Under the pieces are notes generated by a model. The model was not told the DNA's origin. It was given only the letters and a program-made list of their open reading frames with translations, and made no database searches. DNA of 64,000 nt from Liolophura sinensis (taxonomy: Eukaryota; Mollusca; Polyplacophora; Chitonida; Chitonidae), in the NCBI RefSeq assembly GCF_032854445.1, contig NC_088295.1, positions 19,453,385 to 19,517,384 of the forward strand, written 5' to 3'. Positions 1 to 14,100 of this stretch are shown in pieces; within the stretch, counting starts at the first letter, position 1, and every line of letters begins with the position of its first letter. Made by a program: the position numbers and the translations under genes.

Positions 1-170
1 AGAAGAGGATAGGCATTCTGTGGCTGAGGACAAGGTGATTAGCATTGAGCGGGAACGTCCGTCCACAGACGAAGTCTTCACAAAATTACAGCACATGCAA
101 CAAGAAGCGCCATGCGTGCCTCCCTCACAATCTTCCAGCGAGAGCTCAATGGTGTATAAAGGCGAACCAG
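1..170 (+). CDS. Gene 1 exon 1 (partial at left edge)
   Basis: The frame is open from the window edge (E-E-D-R-H-S-V-A-E-D-K) for 56 codons to a donor, CCAG|GTATGG, at 171; the exon ends in phase 1. The in-frame GTG at 20 is not a start because coding runs through it. The sequence is polar and acidic, with a Gln/Ser-rich end (SQSSSESSMVYKGEP). I recognise no domain. By position it would follow the death domain of an ankyrin, but that is inference. The next coding piece that fits in phase begins at 1770 or, if that exon is skipped, at 2761. Confidence 0.6.
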
Positions 171-1769
171 GTATGGCTGCAAACAGCATGCCATCTTTCA
201 CTCGTTGTCCCCATCTTCACCAGACTGATGTTGATGATGTTGTTGGTGTTGTTGTTGTTCATTTTGCACTATTCCGTTTTTAGTGCACATGCATGGTTTT
301 TCTACGTTTTGACCAGGTTAATTCATGTGTTTGAGGTATCTCCTTACAGACACATTTTTCCTCAGATATCCCTCACCCCCTTTAGTCACGTCACTTATTG
401 CATGTATGATTCTTAATACACCAGAGACGTGATGTTTGTTAAGTGAAAAATCAACTCGAATTCAAGGATTGTTTCATTTTTGGTCCCAGTTTGACTTTGA
501 TGTTTGCACTCTAAGTTGTATCATACAACCTTTTATAAACCTTACTTCAGTACTTGTACTTTATAGTTCTCATTCACCTATATCCTTAACTGAGAGGTGT
601 GTATGGCATATAAACCTGTGTCTTTGACTCTCACCTTTACTTACCCTATCCACCGACATTCCCATGTGGTCTTCCTTTGTGTCTGAACTGTGAGTAGATA
701 CTGGGCTATGTTCTACTGTATGTGGAAACATGCCAGTTACCTATAACGTAAATAGCTGTTCACCCCCAAAGCTGTGATTCTTGACAGAAAGTCATTTATG
801 TAAGTGTTTGCCTTATTTTTGTCGGCCCATCTTGAACAGTTGCCAGTGTTATGATCTGAATGTTCTTCACAGTGATATAGACAATATTAATATGTGCTAT
901 AATCCTTAACCTTTTGGTGTGTTAAGTGCTGCCAGAATGCAGATGTGTGCACACTAACGTTTAGATTGTGGACAGGGCTGAAACTTCTACGTTTGCAGAT
1001 GTCATTTCTTCCTCAAACGTGATCAGTCAATGGTTTTCTGATCATAGAGTAATTCTGGATCACCTGCGAAGGTTGAAGATACTCATTGAGTAAAAGTGGT
1101 GATATAGGTAGAACAGGGGAGCGTATAGCATAGTATTTTACAGGTAGTAATAATTGGGTAAATACTAACCAAGCCAGGTGATGGGTTTTTGTACATGTTG
1201 ATGTACATATTGTTTGTTTTTAATGTGTTGTAATGCTGACATTGTGGACTCTGGAGGTATCCAGTGTTGTTGAACTTAAAGAATTTAATTCACATTATTT
1301 CTCATGATGTAACTGCTTTTCCTGAATGCTAAATCCAGTGACAGACCTATCGTTGAGATATTTTGAAACTTCTACATTTATTGCTTTAAATGTAATTGCA
1401 TGCAATTGTTTGTTTCTTGATGCGATAAAGCATGTCATCAAATCCTTTATTTGACAGGAGTTGAGATTTCCCATCCTCCTCTCACAGTATTTTGTTACTG
1501 GTCATCCATTGCATATTTTTTTGGAAGCCGTTTTTCACGAATGAAAGTGATCATAGTAGTTCCTCCAAATCCATTTAAACAAAGTGCTAAATTCCATTTA
1601 CTTCCTACATTACAACTCGTTCATGCTGCGACATGTGCCTCAGTAGGTACATTGGCTGCTCAATCAATCGCTCAACTCCTGTCATGAAGGATTAGGTCTT
1701 TGTCCAAATGTAAGGCTGTTGGTCTTGGCTAAAGCTTATCGAGGTATCATTTCTTGTAACACTTACCAG
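171..1769 (+). other. Intron, no gene seen
   Basis: AT-rich unique sequence without convincing exons. Short open stretches at 45-416 and 1451-1687 have low-complexity translations and no in-phase splice pair. Confidence 0.6.
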
Positions 1770-1832
1770 CTGATTCTGAAGAAGGTGTGAGAACTCCTCC
1801 CCCAAGCCCAACTGAGCAGGAGAAGATGGAAG
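1770..1832 (+). CDS. Gene 1 exon 2, 21-codon cassette with TPPPSP motif
   Basis: This small exon was found by eye. The acceptor is CTTACCAG|CT and the donor GGAAG|GTAGTC, with phase 1 at both ends. It encodes A-D-S-E-E-G-V-R-T-P-P-P-S-P-T-E-Q-E-K-M-E. The acidic composition matches its neighbours. The TPPPSP stretch offers proline-directed phosphorylation sites and a PxxP core. At 63 nt it can be included or skipped without frame change. Confidence 0.62.
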
Positions 1833-2760
1833 GTAGTCATGTCCTCTCTCCTCCTGACCATGTACATGTATACTGTGTGTTTGTTCCGTGTTTGCTGTCT
1901 TGTCATGTTCAGGTTGGAGATACCCATCTCTCTGTAAAAGGGGTAGGAAAGGCTCTTAACAAAATAATGTTAAAATCATATGGTTTACCCAAAAGAAAGG
2001 CACAATTTTCATTTGGTTAATTATGTGGTAAAAAATCTTTTCATTAGCATGATAAATACACAAAATGTTGATTTGGCCAATTACTTCCTGATTTATGCTC
2101 TATTGTTGTGGTTTCTTGTAGCTATATCAAGTTAACATACATGTATATGTATAAAATGAATTATTGTGGTATTGCATGATAATTAATGTATGTGTAAACA
2201 GTCTTTCATTTCTAAAAAGATGGGTTTCTCCAACTTGTCTAGCCATGTCACTCTAATCTTTATTCTTTCAGGCCTTCTTTTTCTCTTCATGTTGCTAGAT
2301 GTAGCCCTGAATTAACCCTGTCTTGTTTGTTATGTTGCATTACATTATCGCTGAGTTGACAGGGAGCATAAAATTCCATTACATATTTTACAAAATGCAT
2401 GGATTAAACAACCACAGCTATCAGGGCTGTAGGCTGTATAAGACTTGTTTGAGACTGTGCCCTGGGTAGTTACATGTAGGAGTTAAAAAGAAATAAAACC
2501 CCTTACAGTAGGTATGTGTTAAGGGAGGAACTGAAGACTGCCTTTATAATGGTTAGGGTACATGCAGTACCATTGAACTAAAAAGCACATGTATGGTACA
2601 AGGGCTGGCTATCATGTTATGGATTCCTATGGTAAGTATATACCTCATATCCAAGCCAGAAGCAAATCTTGTTGGCTCACCAATGGTCAAAGGCGTAACA
2701 TTAATTTGTCAAAAGGAATTAAACTATATTCCTGTTTCAATTCACTGCTGCCACTCGCAG
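1833..2760 (+). other. Intron, no gene seen
   Basis: AT-rich intron; AG sites such as ctttcag near 2270 are not followed by open phase-1 sequence. Confidence 0.6.
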
Positions 2761-2901
2761 AGGAAACAGAAACTACGGATGAGGTAACAGAGATAGAGGA
2801 GGTATACCAGGTCTCTGATGATGGAGAGACTTGGAAAACCATCCGTAAAGTAACCACGATTACACCAAAAGGGACCACTGAGAGGGTGGAGGTTCTCAAA
2901 G
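2761..2901 (+). CDS. Gene 1 exon 3, ankyrin-tail-like segment
   Basis: Acceptor CACTCGCAG|AG and donor CTCAAAG|GTAGTC give 47 codons, phase 1 at both ends. The product starts E-E-T-E-T-T-D-E-V-T-E-I-E-E and continues with VYQVSDDGETW, then a basic/Thr strand (KTIRKVTTITPKGTTERVEV). An acidic lead, a DG turn and alternating Val/Thr/Arg is the style of the conserved ankyrin tail segments. This exon and the last exon (47519) are the best clues to family identity. Confidence 0.75.
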
Positions 2902-4739
2902 GTAGTCCTCACTCCCCACACTTACTGTAGTGTTGTGCACATGCCCTGTGTAGTCTGGTCTTGTACATAATGCATGATTATTGCTTCTGTTAGATACAAC
3001 ACTCAAACATGGTAATTAAGACAAAGTCAGGTGGTTACGTATTAGGTATACATGTATTATGTGTTATTAGACTGGCACTCATGATTTGAAAGCTAATATT
3101 CAGGTACAGATTGGAGGCAAAATTACATTCTTGCATTTCTGAAATGTACTTGAATGTCAGTGTAACCCTCAGTCAATCAGAAACGATCTGAATGAAAAAA
3201 TAAAATTTGGCATTTTTCCTATCACATACATCAAAGAAGTAAACCTTAAAAATGTAAAGTAATAAACAAGGACATCAGGTTTTACACTTTTGCTCCAAGG
3301 TTGTGCTCTTTGAAGTCATAGTGCTATTATCAGCTAGACACAATCACCACACAGTGTTGTAGCTTTGTGATTTGGTCTGACATGGTGATAGCAAAAAAAA
3401 AAAAGTTCATTAGGAAACTGAGCCCAGTGCATCATAGCCATGCATATGGGGATGATTATTAAAATAAGGCTGCATGGAATTCAGCCACCATCTTTGCTAA
3501 CATTGTATGCTAATTTGGACATAAGACAAAGTTGCATGTTTGTTATATTATAACTCGTCTTACTTGTCCATGTAAACATCGGGTAAATTGAAGTTGAAGC
3601 ATTAAGTTAGTTTCAGTTTATTAGCTGTTATCCGTGATCATTTTGTAGCTCACTTTCATTATGATAAAAGGTGGCTTGCTTTTTTCGACAATTGCCATAG
3701 ATATACTTTGACCTTGTGTAGTGGTCAAAGTTTTGTTAACTTAGATTGTAAGAATTAAAGCACCCTTTGGTTTAGCACTCGAATTAGGATTACCTTCTTA
3801 CATTGTATCTTGGTGTTGAGCTAAAGTCTAGTTTACATCAGATGTTTCCAATCAAAGCAAACAGTAATATGTAAGATGTATATTTATAATACTAATTTCA
3901 TTTCTTTTATACTTATGGTTTGCATCATCATGTTCCTTTATCAGATACATAACAATGCAGACCTAGCTTGTCATAATTTCCTATAGTTAAAAATAACGAG
4001 AATCATTAACTTTAAATGATGCCTGTAATAGTAATTTCAGTATAGAATTTCATATCTAGTATATTTTGTACTATATGAGATGTTTGTGCATGAATTCCAT
4101 GTTCTTTGTGGTCATACGTTCATGTTGTTAGTTGCATCTTCCATTCCTCCCTGTTGTGAGTTTATATCATTCTGCCCTGTTTCGGTGTGTAACATAAAAT
4201 CGTAAATCAAGTCTGTTAATTTAATTTTAATGCAGATATTTGTAAGTACTTTCCACAGTGAAATATTTAATTGATATTGTATACTGTGTACATTAATATT
4301 GAAAGTGTATGTAGAGAAATTTCGTGAATTTTTCAATGGTATGTTTGGCAGAGTAATTGCTAAAAAATCATTTATGTACTCTTATCTTTAGGATTCATCT
4401 TTTTGTTAAATGTATTACCTAAGGACAAACCTTGGAAGTAATTATACCTTTTTTGGAAAACCATTTTTGCCAAACTTCAAAATGAAGTACTTCTTATGGA
4501 AACCAACGTCAGTAGTTCTAATTATAGCAAGAATCCATGTCAGAATTCTTTAAATTCCACACGACGGATAAGTTTTGTCACATTGTTCTGCTCTTGCCTT
4601 CTTTTTGTTCAGAGAGTGAAAATTTAAAAAATACGTCACCATTAGCTGAATGTTATTTCAGGTTTTGAACCAACCAAACAAACAAGCAAGCTTTCACATC
4701 ATTAAAGTGTTTCCCTTGGTTTTTTTTTTTTAATTTCAG
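2902..4739 (+). other. Intron, no gene seen
   Basis: 1.8 kb of AT-rich unique sequence. An A(12) run lies near 3392. No supportable exon or RNA gene was found. Confidence 0.6.
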
Positions 4740-4841
4740 AGGAGCGTATTATCAGCGAGTCACGTGCAGAAGAGGCCTTTGCAAGGGTGTCTGAGGAAGA
4801 GTACAGGGAGCCTGGCAGAGACATGGCTGCTCGCGAGACGG
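4740..4841 (+). CDS. Gene 1 exon 4, 34-codon cassette
   Basis: A strong acceptor (long T run, then AATTTCAG) at 4739 and a donor, GACGG|GTGTGT, at 4842. Phase 1 at both ends. It encodes E-E-R-I-I-S-E-S-R-A-E-E-A-F-A-R-V-S-E, then E-E-Y-R-E-P-G-R-D-M-A-A-R-E-T. This is a mixed-charge, helix-prone segment, less acidic than its neighbours. No known motif recognised. Confidence 0.7.
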
Positions 4842-6631
4842 GTGTGTAGCTAAGTGCTTGACTGAGACATTAACACCCCTTTGTTGGTCCCCTGTGTTGT
4901 CGCCTTCCTCAACATAGATAGGAAGGCCTGCTTAATGGCTCTGTAGATAAAGTGACCTGTGGTTATTATACAAATACATCTGCATGGCCCCAATCATGTT
5001 CTGGAAAATGTTTTTATTAAATAAAGGCCAAAGTCATGACTGTTCTTTCGCACAGTCCCTTGGTGATGTCACTGGCATGATTCCAGTAGAATAGGTATGA
5101 CACTATATTGTAGTAGTGCTGCTAAGTGAAGTAAAAGCTTACAAATACAAATGGATGACAAAAGTTTGGTTTTTATTAAAGGTAGATTTTTAATTGACTA
5201 TTCTCATTTGACTCTGCTATACAAGTGTCATTTTACTTTGAACTTATTATACTTATCTGAGGCTCAACCAGTTAAGAACTAACAGTATTGCTGTAAAAGC
5301 TTATCTCCCTCAATATGACGAGCTTGGTGAAGTGTTGTTGCTTTTTTGTTTAGGATTTGAGTTGTTATCTTTGTGCAGTCTCTGTAGTAATTTTTTTTCT
5401 TATATCACTTTTAACGTTAAAAGTTTGAGCTTTTTAATTCTCCTGTTTATTTTCATGTTATTGTTTATTTCATTCTTTTACACGTGCACTGCAATACATA
5501 TGGCAATGTCATTTCTTAAATCCTCATTCTGTCAATATTGTAGTGTTGTTCTTCGTATCACGTTTACACAGTTCACCTTGTGTTAATTTTGTTGTTTTTG
5601 ATTTATTTTAATTTGAATAAACAATGGCTTTTCATTTTGTTTAAGTTGCAGTTAAATGGCTTGTGGTGTCTTAAGGTTTCTCAGGTGCACCTATTGCTGT
5701 ACAGTGCTAGTGTATATTTCTTCACTTCGTTAAAACCACTGGTAGCGTCCTTATCTTTAATTTTTTTTTTTTTTTCATTTGCATGCTGTTGTCACATTTG
5801 TATGGCGAAAGCAAAAGCTGAATGATGTTTTCCACCTACCACGTGTTAGCGGAACTGTAACTGTGTTAAAGCAAAAGATTGTTTTGTCACCTGGCTTTGC
5901 TTTGTCACAGGGCACAAGCTTTGGACACATGGCTAGGGGCTGCAACTATATTTTTTTTAACGCTCAGTGACTTGTCACATGAAATGATTGGGTTACACAA
6001 ACTTGCAGCTGGGAATGGCCTGTCAGTAGTTGGCTGATGCAACTTTGGGGCAATAGGTTTACTGTAGAATATACACCCTTCATACACACCTATAACAATA
6101 TTGGGTCTCCATGTGATCGTAACAAATTCCAAATGATACAAAACATTATGCAATGATCATTTTAATGTTCAAGGACTTCCTTCATACAGCTGCCATGTCA
6201 TATATGTTGTAAATGTGTGTCTGTTGTCCAATCAGCTTCAGCTGAAAATGTTAAGTCTTATTGTTTCATTCTGTTGATAAATTAGTACTTCTTTGCTCCT
6301 CCACTACTTTGTTCTCCCAGTTTGCATTCTATTTGTTTTTCTTTCTTTCGACTGATGGATGATGTTAAAGAAATCCCAAGGAATAAGTTTGCTTCTACAA
6401 AACACTGGTCAAGTAGATATCAGAGCATTCAAGGACATCTCTGAGGACCTGTGTTTGCATGATCAGATGTTGTCTGTGATAGTTGTTGGCATGGCCTGCA
6501 TGATTACCCGCACATTGTGCATGGCGGACAATGCTTGCAAAAACCAAAGGGAGATAAGAAGAAAATTTGACTTAAATGACATTATTGCAACAACTCCTCC
6601 CGAATAAGTGCATACATAACATAAATTTCAG
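4842..6631 (+). other. Intron, no gene seen
   Basis: T-rich intron with an 18-base T run near 5760. An 82-codon open stretch at 6359-6607 lacks a splice pair in phase and ends in a stop just before the next acceptor, so it is not annotated. Confidence 0.55.
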
Positions 6632-7078
6632 AGCGAGTAATGGAGTATAAGGAAACCTCTAGCCAGGAAGAATACAAAGTAACTGAAGAAGAGGAAGTAG
6701 TGAAAGCAGGTGAGGATGAACCCTTCCCAGAACAACCCTCGGCTGTCCCTGAACCAGAAATGCCTCCTCACATTTTTGATTCCTTGCTCGAAGTAGAGCA
6801 AGGTAAACAACATTCCATCTTTGCTCAAGACACCAGCTTTCCAAAAGATCTTACTGAAACCACCATAGGTTCTGAATTACAACCTTCCGAACCTGCTTTC
6901 TCTGATACAATGGCTAGGGTTGCTGCAGGAGAGTTAGACAAGGAAGAGGCTGTCATGGCTCTAGAAACCATTCCCACAGAGGAGATTGGACAGAATCAAA
7001 AGACGGATTTTTTTGAGGCTGAGGAACATCAGACTGGTGAACTAGATCAGGAATCGTCTAGACAATATTCACCGGAAG
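6632..7078 (+). CDS. Gene 1 exon 5, acidic, with nested in-phase donors
   Basis: Acceptor AAATTTCAG|AG, phase 1. The longest form ends at CCGGAAG|GTATTG (7078) and has 149 codons. Two earlier donors are also in phase 1: GCAG|GTGAGG after 6709 and CAAG|GTAAAC after 6802. Three product lengths are therefore possible without frame change. The product is acidic (E-E-E-E-V-V-K-A-G-E-D-E, IPTEEIGQ). No domain recognised. Confidence 0.72.
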
Positions 7079-8174
7079 GTATTGCATACTATAAAGGTTG
7101 TCTGTGATCGTAGTCAGAGCTGTCCTTCTCTAGACTTTCTTGTGTTGTATAAATTGACCACATTTTTATTTTTCTTGTTAAAATGTCCACAAACACTTGC
7201 TTTAAAGCATGTATATGTGGTTAATAAGTTCTTTCCAATATGAAAGTTTCACTGATTCATTTAAAGGTGAACTTTTGTTGTTGAGTGAAATTTGATGGAT
7301 GGCATTTGATGCTGAGCATGGCCTAGATTGTTGCTCTTTAGCTTGCACTTCTGTGTTGTCCAGCTCACTTCCATAATCATTGTCTGTCGCATGTTGTACC
7401 TAAAGGATCTGTTTCTGTTACTATTGATGCTGATGTCGTACAGTGTATGTTGAATCTGTAAGCTCCACAGTTGCATGTAAACCTCTGAGAAGTAGAAGAG
7501 CTTCTCTTTGCGGATTCCGCTCAAATAAGACAAGCTTTTATACCCCTGGCTTTCATCTGCACAATATACGTGTTTTAAGATATCAGCTATGAAACTTACA
7601 GCAGAACGTGACATCACATTTACAAGAATAAAAATTTAGGCTAAGGCAAAAGGTGTGGCATGTTTAAATGATTGTGCACTGCTATCTGATCTCACCTGTA
7701 GGTGGATAGGTGTGTTTACTTCTCAGTTGCTTTCTTTTATCAAATTTTCACCATATTGGGACCTCGTGAATCAGTTCTGGTGATGGCCATGGCTTAGTGC
7801 TGCAGCAGGTATGAAACTGGAAGAGTACTCTTACAGCTTGGATTATCACCACAATTCGCACCAAGTTTCTGGCAGTGACACATTCTAGAATTTGATATAC
7901 CAATACCTCTGTGTCAAAAATGTGCTCTCTCTTCTTTGTGTGCAATGGCTGGCAGATGCGCTTTTTAATCGTGTGGCAGCAATTAAGCCCCCAGAATAGG
8001 CGTGGGTGAGTGACTTCTTTCTTTGCACAGGCCTTATGTGAGCGTGTGACGCTGCAAATAAGCCCAGCATGTGTTTGCCAAGTGCGGCTTTTCCCTGGTT
8101 TTGCTGTTTTCCCAAAACTGTTCTTTCCCACCCCTAAAACTTGATTTCTGTGGTCTTTACATCTCTTCTCACAG
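7079..8174 (+). other. Intron, no gene seen
   Basis: Unique sequence; reverse-strand open stretches at 7261-7617 and 7748-8218 have no splice support and no recognisable product. Confidence 0.55.
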
Positions 8175-11100
8175 AACTTGAAGAAAGGATTCCAGCTCAG
8201 CAGCAAGAGATCCAGCATGAAGTGAAATCAGCAAAACATGTTGCATTTGAGCTGTCTTCAACTTATGAGACTAAATATGAATCAGATGATCATTACGAAA
8301 TAACACAATCATCTGTGGAGCAATTTGAGACCAGTGAAACAAGGATGTCACAGGAGGCAAGCATAGGAGTAACAGAGACATTGACACCAGAAAGTCCTAT
8401 ATCTCCTGAAACTGAAATGAAGGGAACAGAACAGTTTGCTGAAATACAGGAATCTCCATCAGGTGATTTTGTGTCTGTTCCAGAGACCAAAGACAATGTG
8501 ATATTTGAAAAAACTGAATTTCCTGAAATTTTAGAACAGGCAACTCCTGCTGTTGGCACAGACCTTGAGCATTTTTTGCAAAAAGTAGAAGAAACAAACT
8601 TTGAAGTTACAGACCTTGAATCTAAACAACCAGAAGCATCTGGCATGGACTTGCAAGACTCGGAGACAAGCTATGTTTCTAACCAACCAGACAAAGCTGA
8701 ACCTATCCAAGATGAAAATTCTATACAAAAGCAACAAGAGACAGAAGAATTTGAGGAACTTGAAGATGACCAGTTTGTTCTGGCTCCAGAATCAGAAGAA
8801 CCACCTGAAAAAGAAATCATTCCAGAATCACTTTATTCCAGTCTTCACTTGGACCAAGACTTAACTGAACGGGTAATTAAGGATGAACCAGACCAAAGAG
8901 ATATTTTGAAAGAAGGCACTCATGTGGACCAAGAAGTAGAGGGAGCTGAACGTGGAACAAAACCTATGACAGATGAGTCTCCAGTCATGGAATCTATACC
9001 AGCTGAGGAATTACAATCTGGTTTGGAAGATTTTTCAGGCCGAGAGGACGATCATTCAGAAGCAACCATTTCTATTCACTCTTCTGTGGAGTCAAAGTCA
9101 CAAACTAGTCTTCTGGATTTGGATGTAGAGCATTCTATGCTAGAAGACACTGAAGATAAGAAATATGGTATAGAAACCTCGGAAGTGCGTCAAGAAGTTT
9201 TAGGAGAATTAGAGGAGTCAAGTGACCAGTTTGTTCCCAAACAGGATGAAAAACGTATTGAGAAATTTGCAGAAGAAGAACAAGCCATAGAGAATGGTTT
9301 TGTGGATGAAGACCTATGGAAGATCAAGCAAGATGAAAAGGACAGCTCAAAACATCAGAGGGAAATCTTGTTTTTGGAGGGACAAGAACAAACCTCTGTT
9401 CAAGAGTTACTGGAAAAAAAATCAATCATTGATGAAGAAGAATCAATGAAGTCAGAGGAATACACTTCTGAGGCATCAGCTGCAGAAAAAGTTGAAGAGG
9501 AACCATTCACACCAGAGGTGGAACAAATTTTAGACAGACATTTAATTCAGGAAGAAACTATCGTGGATGAAATTATTGTTAAAAAGACACCTGTCATAGA
9601 TGGTCTTGAGGAAAAACCAGTCCTGGAAGAACTTGAGACAAAGAGAGTCTTGGAAGAGGAGATTGATGAAGGACTTGAGGGAAAGCAGGTCTTTGGAGAA
9701 GAATATGAACAGAAACTGGTCACTAAAGAACGTGAAGAAACTGACATTGAAGGGAAAGTTGTTGAAGAAACTTCAGCCATGATGGAATTTGAGGAAAAGC
9801 TAGTAATGGATGAAGAAATTGAACAGAAACCAGTTAGTGAAGAGCTTGAGAAAACTGTCTCAAGTGAAGAGATTATTGAAAAAAGAGTAATTATGGAAGA
9901 ATTTGAGGAAATGCCAGTCGTGGATGAACAGTTTGAACATAAGCCAGTAACAGAAAAACGTGAGGAAACTGTGATGGAAGAGGAAGCTGTTGAAGAAATT
10001 AAAACCTTGGAAGAGCCTGAGCAAAAACAAGTCATGGATGTGGAAACTGGACAGGAAAAAACTACCCTGGGACAGCAAGTCGTAGAACCTGTTATGGAAG
10101 AGCTTGAGGAAATCTTCCCTGAAGAGGATATCATTGAAAAAACTTCAGTCCAGGAAGAATTTGAGACAAAGCCAGTCATGGATGAAGAAATTGAAGAGAA
10201 GTCAGTCATACAAAATCTTGAGGAGGAAATTGTGCCTAAAGAGGAAGCTGTTGAAGAACATGAGGAAAAATTAATCATGAATGTGGAATTTGAGCAAACT
10301 GAGCGAGAAGAGAAGGCTGTTGAAGAAACACTTATCATGCAGGAACTTCAGGAAGAGCCAGTAATGGAAGAATTTGAACAGAAACCTGTGACTGAAGACC
10401 TTGAAGAAACTGTCATAGAAGAGGATGTCATAAGGGCAGAATTTGATGAAAAACCTTTCATGGATGAAGAGTTTGAACAGAAACCAGTGACAGAAAAACT
10501 TGAAGAAACTGTCCTGGAAGAAGATGTTGCTGAAGAAACACAGATCATGGAAGAACATGAGGAAAAACAAGTTGTGTTTGTGGAATTTGAGCAAACAGAT
10601 CAGGTAGAGAAGGCTCATGAAGAAACAACCGTCATGATAGAATTTGAAGAAAGAACAGCCCTGGAAGAAGAACTTGAACAGAGACCAGTCATGGAAGGAA
10701 TTGTGGAAAGTGTTCAAGAAGACCAGGTTGTTGAAGAGATACCAGTCATGGATGAAGAACTTGAACAGAAACCAGTCACAGAAGAGCCTGAGAAAACTGT
10801 CTTGGAAGAGGAGGTTGAAGAAACACCAATCATGGCAGAATTTGAAGAAAAGACAGTCATGGATGAAGAGATTGAACAGAAACCGGTCACAGAAGGACTA
10901 GAAGAAACTGTCCTGGGAGAGCCGTTTGAAAAAACACCAATTACCGAAGAACTGGAAGAAAAGCCAGTCGTTGATGAAGAGATTGAACAGAAACCAGTCA
11001 CAGAAGGACTAGAAGAAACTGTCCTGGAAGAGAAGGTTGAAGGAAGACCAATTGTGGATGAATTTAAAGAAAAATCCATTATGGATGAAGAGTTAGAACA

Positions 11101-14100
11101 AAAACCAGTCACAGAACGATTACAAGAAACTGTCCTGGAAAAGACGGTTGAAGAGATACCAATCATGGAAGGACTGGAAGAAAAGTCAGTCATGGGTGAA
11201 GAGATTGAAGAGAAACCAGTCCGGGAAGGACAAGAAGAAACTGTCCTGGAAGAAAAAGTTGAAGAAACACCAATTATGGCAGAATTTGAAGAAAAGCCAG
11301 TCATGGATGAAGAGTTAGAACAAAAACCAGTCACAGAAGGATTAGAAGAAAGTGTCCTGGAAGAGCCGGTTGAAGAAACACCAATCATGGAAGAATTCGC
11401 AGAAAAGCCAGTCATGGGTGAAGAGTTTGAACAGAAACCAGTCAGGGAAGGACAAGAAGAAACTGTCCTGGAAAAAAAAAGTGAAGAAGCACCAATGGTG
11501 GCAGAATTTGAAGAAAAGCCAGTTGTAGATGAAGAGATTGAACAGAAACCAGTCACAGATGGATTAGAAGAAGCTGTCATGGAAGAGGAGGTTGAAGAAA
11601 TGCCAATCATGGAAGAACTGGAAGAAAAGCCAGTCATGGATGAAGAGTTAGAACAAAAACCAGTCACAGAAGGATTAGAAGAAGCTGTCATGGAAGAGAA
11701 GGTTGAAGAAATGCCAATCGTGGAAGAACTGGAAGAAAAGCCAGTCATGGATGAAGAGTTAGAACAAAAACCAGTCACAGAAGGATTAGAAGAAGCTGTC
11801 ATGGAAGAGAAGGTTGAAGAAATGCCAATCGTGGAAGAACTGGAAGAAAAGCCAGTCATGGATGAAGAGTTAGAACAAAAACCAGTCACAGAAGGATTAG
11901 AAGAAGCTGTCATGGAAGAGAAGGTTGAAGAAACACCAATCATGGAAGAACTGGAAGAAAAGCCAGTCATGGATGAAGAGTTAGAACAAAAACCAGTCAC
12001 AGAAGGATTAGAAGAAGCTGTCATGGAAGAGAAGGTTGAAGAAATGCCAACCGTGGAAGAACTGGAAGAAAAGCCAGTCATGGATGAAGAGTTAGAACAA
12101 AAACCAGTCACAGAAGGATTAGAAGAAGCTGTGATGGAAGAGAAGGTTGAAGAAACACCAATCATGGAAGAACTGGGAGAAAAGCCAGTCATGGATGAAG
12201 AGTTAGAACAAAAACCAGTCACAGAAGGACTAGAAGAAACTGTCCTGGAAGAGAAGGTTGAAGAAACACCAATCATGGAAGAACTGGAAGAAAAGCCAGT
12301 TATGGATGAAGAGATTGAACAGAAACCAGTCACAGAAGGATTAGAAGAAACTGTCCTGGAAGAGAAGGTTGAAGAAACACCAATCATGGAAGAACTGGAA
12401 GAAAAACCAGTCATGGATGAAGAGTTAGAACAAAAACCAGTCACAGAAGGACTAGAAGAAACTGTCGTGGAAGAGAAGGTTGAAAAAACACCAATGGGGA
12501 GAGAATTAGAAGAAAAGCCAGTCATGGATGAAGAGTTAGAACAAAAACCAGTTACAGAAGGATTAGAAGAAGCTGTCATGGAAGAGAAGGTTGAAGAAAC
12601 ACCAACCATAAAAGAATTGGATGAGAAGCCAGTCATGGATAAGGAGATAGAACAGAAACCAGTCACGATAGGACTAGAAGAAACTGTCCTGGATGAGAAG
12701 GTTAAAGAAACACCAATTATGGAAGAATATGAAGAAAAATCCATCATGGATGAAGAGTTAGAACAAAAACCAGTTACAGAAGGATTAGAAGAAGCTGTCG
12801 TGGAAGAGAAGGTTGAAGAAACACCAATCATGGAAGAACTGGAAGAAAAGTCTGTGATGGATGAAGAGTTTGAACAATCACCACTCACAGAAGGCTTAGA
12901 AGAAGCTGTCATGGAAGAGAAGGTTGAAGAAACACCAATCATGGAAGAACTGGAAGAAAAGCCAGTCATGGATGAAGAGATTGAACAGAAACCTGTCACA
13001 GAAGGATTAGAAGAAGCTGACCTGGAAGAGAAGGTTGAAGGAACACCAATCATGGAAGAACTGGGAGAAAAGCCAGTCATGGATGAAGAGTTAGAACAAA
13101 AACCAGTCACAGAAGGACTAGAAGAAGCTGTCATGGAAGAGAAGGTTGAAGAAACACCAATAATGGAAGAACTGGAAGAAAAGCCTGTGATGGATGAAGA
13201 GTTTGAACAATCACCACTCACAGAAGGATTAGAAGAAGCTGTCATGGAAGAGAAGGTTGAAGAAACACCAATCATGGAAGAATTGGAAGAAAAGCCAGTC
13301 ATGGATGAAGAGTTAGAACAAAAACCAGTCACAGAAGGATTAGAAGAAGCTGACTTGGAAGAGAAGGTTGAAGAAACACCAATCATGGAAGAACTGGAAG
13401 AAAAGCCAGTCATGGATGAAGAGTTAGAACAAAAACCAGTCACAGAAGGACTAGAAGAAACTGTCATGGAAGAGAAGGTTAAGGAAACGCCAATCGTGGA
13501 AGAACATAAACCAGTAATGGAAGAATTAAAGGAAACTGCTCAGGAAGAGAAGGCTGAAGAAACACAAACCATGAAAGAGTTTGAGGAAAAAACAGCCACA
13601 GAAAAGAGTGAGGAAACTGTTTCCATAGAGGAGGAAGTTGAAGAAACACCAGTCATGGAAGAAATTGTGGAGAAAACAGCCACAGAAAAGATTGAGGAAA
13701 CTGTCCCAAAAGAGGATGAATTGGAAGAAACACTAGTCATGGAAGAATTTGAGGAAAAAGCAGTCACAGGAAAGCTTGAGGAAACCATCCCAATAGATGT
13801 GGATGTTGTAGAAACACCAGTCATGGAAGAATTTGAGGAAAAAACTCTCACAGAAAAGGTTGAGGAAACCGTCCAAGTAGAAGAGGATGTCATGGAAGAA
13901 TTTGAGGAAAAAGCAGTCACTGAAAAGATTGAGGAAACAGTCCCAGTAGAGGAGGAAGTTGAAGAAAAACTGGTCATGGAAGAATGTGAGGGAAAAAAGC
14001 GGTCACAGAAAAGATTGAGGAAACTGTCCCAAAAGAGGAGGGTATTGAAGAAACACCAGTCATGGAAGAATTTGAGGAAAAAGCAGTCACAGAAAAGCTT

